A DNA stretch of 64,000 bases from assembly GCF_007993815.1 (NCBI RefSeq), contig NZ_VJWE01000011.1, positions 372,001 through 436,000 of the forward strand, given 5' to 3'. Each line of letters opens with the position of its first letter. Position 1 is the first letter of the stretch. This document shows positions 59,855-64,000 of this stretch, piece after piece. Origin of the DNA: Acidovorax delafieldii (GTDB lineage: Bacteria > Pseudomonadota > Gammaproteobacteria > Burkholderiales > Burkholderiaceae_C). Under the pieces are notes generated by a model. That model ran no database searches and was not told where the DNA came from. It saw only the letters and a list, made by a program, of their open reading frames with translations. Both the position numbers and the translations under genes were made by a program.

Positions 59855-60277
59855 TCAGCCCTGCTTCCACGGCAGGCCATGAAAGCGCCAGCCACCACGT
59901 TTGCCGCGCTGGCCTTGCGCATCCGCATCGCCCTCGAACCCTTCGAGGATGTTGTAAGCGGTGATACCCAACTCGGTGGCGCGGCGCGCGGCGGCGATGG
60001 AGCGCACGCCACTGCGGCACAGCAGCACGGCCCGCGCGCCCTCGGGCACGGCGGCGCGCATCTGGGCATCGAAGTCGGCGTTCATCGCCATGCCCGGCCA
60101 TTGCTTCCAGGCGACCGCTGCGGCGCCGGGCACGTGGCCCACCCACTCGCGTTCGGCGTCGCTGCGCACGTCCACCAGCACGGCCTGCCCCGCCTGCACC
60201 CATTGCCAGGCCTGTTGGGGCGTCACGTCACCGGCATAGCCTTCGGCGGGAGTAACGGAGGAGAGCGTATTTGTCAT
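59855..60277 (-). CDS. Single-domain rhodanese-like protein
   Basis: 140-residue sulfurtransferase-fold protein. VLVDVRSDAEREWVGHVPGA in the CDC25/rhodanese pattern; active loop LLCRSGVRS with catalytic Cys near residue 88, six-residue loop length typical for sulfurtransfer. The C-terminus is a Gly/Trp-rich tail. AAGGA before the ATG. Cytoplasmic; sulfur acceptor unknown. Confidence 0.88.
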   Translation of the reverse strand: MTNTLSSVTPAEGYAGDVTPQQAWQWVQAGQAVLVDVRSDAEREWVGHVPGAAAVAWKQWPGMAMNADFDAQMRAAVPEGARAVLLCRSGVRSIAAARRATELGITAYNILEGFEGDADAQGQRGKRGGWRFHGLPWKQG

Positions 60278-60346
60278 GGTTTCGATCCTTTCTGGGCACT
60301 AGGCAAAACGTTTGGACTGGGCGCGACCGGCGCGAGGGACGCAAGC

Positions 60347-60382
60347 CAAGGGCCGCCCCGCAGCGAGGGCGTCGTCCCCCTT
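60347..60382. repeat. 36 bp core of an inverted intergenic repeat (copy B)
   Basis: Inverted partner of 58212-58247 (34 of 36). The extended copy covers about 60338-60416, the gap between the metallopeptidase stop and the rhodanese start. Confidence 0.8.
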
Positions 60383-60415
60383 GAGGGAAGGCGCCGAAGG
60401 CGACTCAGGGGGGAT

Positions 60416-61378
60416 TCACCATAGAGGGGCGGGTTCATCACGGAGATGGCTGCGCAGCTGCGCGTAGTCCGGCACCACGGTGGCCACGGTGTCCCAGAAG
60501 CGGGGACTGTGGTCCATCACGCGCAGGTGGGCCAGTTCGTGCGCCACCACGTAGTCGATGATGGCCGGGCGGTAGTGCAGCAGGCGCCAGTTCAGGCGGA
60601 TGGAGCCGTCGGCCTTGGCGCTGCCCCAGCGGGTATTGGCGCTCGACAGGCGCAGGCTGGCCCAGCGCACGCCCAGCAGCGGGGCAAAGTGGTCCAGCCG
60701 CTCGGTGAAGTGGCGGCGCGCGTCGCGCATCAACCAGGCCTGGACGGCATCGCGGACCTGTGCGGGGCTGGCGCTGTGCGGCAGGCCAATGTGCAGGCTG
60801 GGCGTCGTGGCTGCGCCGCCCGGCTCCACCGCCGCCACCAGCGCTCCGCCTTTGCCCGCAAAGCCGTGGCTCGGGTCCAGCACCAGCCTCAGTGGCTCAC
60901 CCAGGTAGGGCAGCTCTGCGCCATGGGCCCAGACGATACGACCGCCTTCCATGCGCTGCTGGCGCTCGCGCGCCTCCGACAGCTTGCGCAGGATCCAGTC
61001 GGACTTCTCGCGCAGCGCGGCATCCACTGCGCCCAGTGTCACCCAGCTCGGGGCCCGCACCGACAGGCCATCGGCCCCCACGGTAAAGCCGATGCTACGG
61101 CGGCGCGCGCGCTGCAGCGCATAGGCCACGACGGCATCTCCCAGCAGGACCTCGCGGCTGGCCTGGGGGTGGCGGAATTCGGCGGGCGACAACAGCGAGG
61201 GCAGCGGCACCGCTGGCGCCGAAGGCCGGCTCACTATAGTTTTAGGAGCTACCGGCGCTTGATCCACTAGCGCTTGTGGCTGATTGGGCTTGAAACCTGC
61301 AGCCACAGGACTGGGGCCTGCTGCGGGGGTCCCGGGCGGGTCAAACAGGTCCAGCGCCAGTTGCACAAGCCGCTGCAT
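60416..61378 (-). CDS. YgjP/SprT-like zinc metallopeptidase (DUF45)
   Basis: 320-residue protein; residues 1-75 are a disordered Pro/Ala-rich leader, part of which (about 33-49) is encoded by the dispersed repeat. The DUF45 domain follows with WASLRLSSANTRWGSAKADGSIRLNW and the zinc motif VAHELAHLRVMDHSPRFW (HExxH plus distal His). M48-related peptidase of unknown substrate. It follows plsC by 10 bp; the start at 61378 avoids overlap with it. Confidence 0.87.
   Translation of the reverse strand: MQRLVQLALDLFDPPGTPAAGPSPVAAGFKPNQPQALVDQAPVAPKTIVSRPSAPAVPLPSLLSPAEFRHPQASREVLLGDAVVAYALQRARRRSIGFTVGADGLSVRAPSWVTLGAVDAALREKSDWILRKLSEARERQQRMEGGRIVWAHGAELPYLGEPLRLVLDPSHGFAGKGGALVAAVEPGGAATTPSLHIGLPHSASPAQVRDAVQAWLMRDARRHFTERLDHFAPLLGVRWASLRLSSANTRWGSAKADGSIRLNWRLLHYRPAIIDYVVAHELAHLRVMDHSPRFWDTVATVVPDYAQLRSHLRDEPAPLW
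61233..61283. repeat. AGCGCTT-family repeat, in frame in the metallopeptidase leader
   Basis: ACTATAGTTTTAGGAGCTACCGGCGCTT, short loop, AGCGCTTGTGGCTGATTGGG. Encodes QALVDQAPVAPKTIV in the disordered leader, where an insertion would be tolerated. Confidence 0.55.
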
Positions 61379-61388
61379 CACGGTCGGT

Positions 61389-62162
61389 TTACTTCCCGCT
61401 GGGGGCTGCGGTGTTGGCCGCAGGGGCTGGGTAAGCCTCTGGGTCCAGGCGACGCATCTCGGCCTCGATCCAGGCCTCCACCTCACGCATCAGTTCGTCG
61501 GGCTGGCGCCCCACGCTGGAGATGGGCTTGCCAATCGACACATCCACCACGCCGGGGCGCTTGACGAACGCCTTGCGCGGCCACACTTTGGCCGAGGTCA
61601 CTGCGATCGGAATCACCGGCGCACCGGTGTCAATCGCCAGGCGCGTCCCCCCGGTCTTGTAGTTGCCCTTTTGCCCCCGCTCGATGCGCGTGCCCTCGGG
61701 GAACATGATGATCCAGATGCCCTTGGCCAGCAGGTCCTTGCCCTGCTGCACCACCTTGTTGAAGGCCTGCGTGCGCTGGTTGCGGTCGATGTGGATCATG
61801 TCCAGCCGCCCGATGGCCCAGCCGAAGAAGGGCACATGCAGCAGTTCCTTCTTGAACACGTAGGCCAGAGGGTGCGGCATGATCACCGGCATCAGGAAAG
61901 TCTCGTACGTGGACTGGTGCTTGACCAGCAGGATGGCGCCTTCGTTGGCGCCCTGCGGCAGGTTCTCCATGCCGGTCACCTCGGCGCGGATGCCCAGAAC
62001 CACCCGGGCGCCGCTGATGCACAGCGACAGCCAGGCCCGGGCGATGCGGTACAGGGGCACACCCCGCACGCCCAGCAGCGTGCCCAGCATGATGGCCAGC
62101 GCGTAAGGCACCACGGTGATGCCCATCCAGAGAAGGTGAATGACAGAACGGATAAGAGCCAT
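61389..62162 (-). CDS. plsC: 1-acyl-sn-glycerol-3-phosphate acyltransferase
   Basis: 257-residue membrane acyltransferase making phosphatidic acid. Two N-terminal hydrophobic helices, KHQSTYETFLMP (HX4E variant common in proteobacterial PlsC), FVFKK-like region, FPEGTRIERGQKG and VIPIAV. The C-terminal tail is Pro/Ala-rich. Between gmhB and the metallopeptidase in the order conserved across Burkholderiales. Confidence 0.92.
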   Translation of the reverse strand: MALIRSVIHLLWMGITVVPYALAIMLGTLLGVRGVPLYRIARAWLSLCISGARVVLGIRAEVTGMENLPQGANEGAILLVKHQSTYETFLMPVIMPHPLAYVFKKELLHVPFFGWAIGRLDMIHIDRNQRTQAFNKVVQQGKDLLAKGIWIIMFPEGTRIERGQKGNYKTGGTRLAIDTGAPVIPIAVTSAKVWPRKAFVKRPGVVDVSIGKPISSVGRQPDELMREVEAWIEAEMRRLDPEAYPAPAANTAAPSGK

Positions 62163-62170
62163 TGGGATGT

Positions 62171-62226
62171 CTTTTTGGCCGCAAGCGCTAGTGAAATATG
62201 CGCCAACAGCTATTAATTAAATAGCA
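62171..62226. repeat. AGCGCTT-family repeat between gmhB and plsC
   Basis: CTTTTTGGCCGCAAGCGCTAGTGAAATATGCGCCAACAGCTATTAATTAAATAGC: A/T flank, inverted arms, second A/T flank. Lies in the plsC leader, 10 bp before its start on the minus strand. Confidence 0.6.
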
Positions 62227-62247
62227 TCAAGATGCTGCTGCGCCCTG

Positions 62248-62844
62248 TCACGACAGCGGCAAGGGCGCTGCGGCCACGGCGGCTGCGGCGCTTGGCACCA
62301 CCGGCAGCAACTGGTCCACAAAATCTCCGAGGCTGGCGTGCAACTGCGTACCCGCCGGCAACCCCGCAGGCAACGCCCCGCCCGGCCGCAACGCGGCAGA
62401 CCGGCCGGTGCACACCAGGTGCAACTGGGCCCCCAGGGCGGCACCCGCCTGCAGGTGGGCCTCGCAGCTGCCGACCACGCGGACCTCGTTACGCTCCATG
62501 CCGTAGCGGTCGCAAATCTGCTCCAGCAGGCCCGGGGCGGGCTTGCGGCAGCTGCAGTCCTCGTCGGCCGCATGGGGGCAATAGAACACCGCGTCGATGC
62601 GCCCGCCCACCGCCGCCACCTGCCGGTGCATCTTGGCGTGGATGGCGTTGAGCGCCACCACGTCAAACAGGCCCCGGCCCAATCCCGGCTGGTTGGTGGC
62701 GACCACCACATGCCAGCCGGCATGGTTGAGGCGGGCAATGGCTTCGAGCGCGCCCGGCACCGCCGCCCACTCGTCGGCCGAAGTGATGTATTCATCCCCC
62801 ATCGGGTTGAGGGTGCCGTCGCGGTCGAGGATGGCGAGTTTCAT
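62248..62844 (-). CDS. gmhB: D-glycero-D-manno-heptose-1,7-bisphosphate phosphatase
   Basis: 198-residue HAD phosphatase of LPS heptose synthesis. DRDGTLNPMGDEYI (nucleophile and acid Asp), VVVATNQPGLGRGLF, the zinc loop CPHAADEDCSCRKP (shorter than in E. coli), and KPAPGLL. The C-terminus after residue 175 is an Ala-rich extension. 47 bp after glyS. Confidence 0.92.
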   Translation of the reverse strand: MKLAILDRDGTLNPMGDEYITSADEWAAVPGALEAIARLNHAGWHVVVATNQPGLGRGLFDVVALNAIHAKMHRQVAAVGGRIDAVFYCPHAADEDCSCRKPAPGLLEQICDRYGMERNEVRVVGSCEAHLQAGAALGAQLHLVCTGRSAALRPGGALPAGLPAGTQLHASLGDFVDQLLPVVPSAAAAVAAAPLPLS

Positions 62845-62891
62845 AGGAGGGGTTTGCCTTGTGAGAACCACCAGCCTACCAGCACCAGGGG

Positions 62892-64000
62892 TCAGGCCGC
62901 CAGACGGGACAAATCGGCCACGCGGTTCATGGCTTCGTGCAACGTCTTGAGCAGGCCCTGGCGGTTCAGGCGCAGGTCCAGCTGCTCGGCGTTCACCATC
63001 ACGTCGTCAAAGAACGCATCCACGGGCGCGCGCAGCACGGCCAGGGTCTGCAGGCTGGCGGTGTAGTCGCCCGCGTCGAACTGGGCATTGGCCTCGGGCA
63101 CAAAGCGCTGCAGCGCGGCGTACAGGTCCTGCTCGGCCTTTTCCTGCAGGAGCTCTGGGTTCACATGGGCATCCACGGGGCCCTCTGCTTCCGCCTTTTT
63201 GAGAATATTGCCGACGCGTTTGTTGGCTGCTGCTAGGGCGGGGCTTTCCGGCAAGGCCGCGAAGGCACGCACGGCTGCGAGGCGCTGCGGAATGCTGGCC
63301 CACTGTCCCAACTGGCGCGCGTAAATGGCAGCATCCACCTCCGCTGGGGAGAAGCCGCCATCCCGAAGATAGCCCTTGAGGCGCTCAACCAAGAATTCGT
63401 CCAACTCAACAGCCTTGTCTTGAACCAAGCCCGATGGGAAGGCAGCAAAAGCCAGCCGCGTTAGCTCGTAAAAATGCAAAGGCAGGCGCTGTTCAATCAG
63501 CATGCGGATCACCCCCAGTGCATGGCGGCGCAGCGCGAACGGATCGCGGTCGCCCGTGGGTAGGTTTCCGATGCCGAACATGCCGACCAGGGTTTCCAGT
63601 TTGTCGGCCAGGGCCACCACCACACCAGCGGTATTGCGCGGCAGTGCATCGCCTGCAAAGCGGGGCTTGTAGTGGTCTTCGATCGCGTTCGCCACGGTCT
63701 CGCCCAGGCCGTCGTTCAGGGCGTAGTAGCCGCCCATGATGCCCTGCAGCTCAGGGAATTCGCCCACCATATCGGTCACGAGGTCGGTCTTGGCCAGTTG
63801 CGCGGCCAGATCGGCATCCTGCACCAGTTGCGCGTCGCCCAGCTGGGATGCCATCGCCTTGGCAATGGCGCGCACGCGCTCCACGCGCTCACCCTGCGTG
63901 CCCAACTTGTTGTGATAGACCACCTTGCCCAGGCCCTCGACACGCGAGGCCAGGGTCTTCTTGCGGTCCTGGTCAAAGAAGAACTTGGCATCGGCCAGGC
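62892..64000 (-). CDS. glyS: Glycyl-tRNA synthetase beta subunit, 5' part outside window
   Basis: The 3' 369 codons of glyS. The visible part starts LADAKFFFDQDRK and includes LASRVEGLGKVVYHNKLGTQGERVERV, AKTDLVTDMVGEFPELQGIMGGYYA, NAIEDHYKPRFAGD, LADKLETLVGMFGIGNLPTGDRDPFALRR and the anticodon-binding C-terminus. The beta subunit charges tRNA-Gly together with GlyQ, which should lie beyond the right edge. Confidence 0.96.
   Translation of the reverse strand, partial: LADAKFFFDQDRKKTLASRVEGLGKVVYHNKLGTQGERVERVRAIAKAMASQLGDAQLVQDADLAAQLAKTDLVTDMVGEFPELQGIMGGYYALNDGLGETVANAIEDHYKPRFAGDALPRNTAGVVVALADKLETLVGMFGIGNLPTGDRDPFALRRHALGVIRMLIEQRLPLHFYELTRLAFAAFPSGLVQDKAVELDEFLVERLKGYLRDGGFSPAEVDAAIYARQLGQWASIPQRLAAVRAFAALPESPALAAANKRVGNILKKAEAEGPVDAHVNPELLQEKAEQDLYAALQRFVPEANAQFDAGDYTASLQTLAVLRAPVDAFFDDVMVNAEQLDLRLNRQGLLKTLHEAMNRVADLSRLAA

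Noticed and set aside
8587-62226. CRISPR array
   Set aside because: The repeated units are palindromic and dispersed over tens of kilobases with no regular spacers; no cas gene seen.

Overview
This is a high-GC bacterial chromosome segment, almost certainly from a betaproteobacterium of the Comamonadaceae (Acidovorax or a close relative; the genus is inferred). Three things support this: the argB/slmA neighbourhood, the glyS-gmhB-plsC-metallopeptidase block, and short palindromic repeats with an AGCGCTT core, a type I recall from this family. No mobile-element genes, CRISPR array, rRNA or tRNA were seen. Nearly all genes lie on the minus strand; the plus-strand genes are confined to about 55.8-59.8 kb.

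Region 1 (1-8.4 kb) is one operon read leftwards: TetR regulator, PECR-like SDR, acyl-CoA carboxylase beta subunit, AlkC-type DNA glycosylase, acyl-CoA dehydrogenase, crotonase, then the biotin-carrying alpha subunit, which is cut by the window edge just before its biotinylated lysine. Apart from alkC, the content and order resemble the atu (citronellol/geranyl-CoA) pathway. A 38-codon reading frame between crotonase and alpha subunit repeats the alpha subunit's first nine residues.

Region 2 (8.4-9.4 kb) has no gene. It is a roughly 680 bp block bounded by 74 bp inverted repeats and filled with smaller nested palindromes.

Region 3 (9.4-19.6 kb) is lipid catabolism. It has a crotonase/thioesterase/hydrolase trio, then a TetR-controlled beta-oxidation operon (acyl-CoA dehydrogenase, DUF2147 protein, HAD-hydratase fusion, DUF4442 thioesterase, thiolase). 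A perfect 14 bp palindrome lies just upstream of the tetR start.

Region 4 (19.6-23.7 kb) has slmA, a TctE/QseC-like two-component pair and argB.

Region 5 (23.7-53.5 kb) is a surface-polysaccharide locus with a complete type II secretion cluster in the middle. Upstream in transcription are rmlBDAC (dTDP-L-rhamnose) and two glycosyltransferases. Then come gspE-F-G-H-I-J-K-L-M-(N/C)-D in the Xanthomonas xps order, followed by a lipoprotein, a strongly promoted secreted protein, a second lipoprotein and a parvulin-like isomerase. Then the glycan genes resume: two glycosyltransferases, an epimerase, Wzm/Wzt ABC exporter, an LpxL-like acyltransferase, a methyltransferase with a coiled-coil tail, a hexapeptide acyltransferase, a lytic transglycosylase and a polyprenyl-phosphate sugar-phosphate transferase. 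Together they suggest a rhamnose-containing O-antigen made by the ABC-transporter route, with end-modification signalling export.

Region 6 (53.6-64 kb) has a two-domain fatty acyl-CoA reductase, a PhaF-like phasin, a TetR regulator and a TPR protein. It then has coaX, a Kbp-like BON-LysM protein, a rhodanese, and the conserved block of YgjP-like metallopeptidase, plsC, gmhB and glyS (cut by the right edge).
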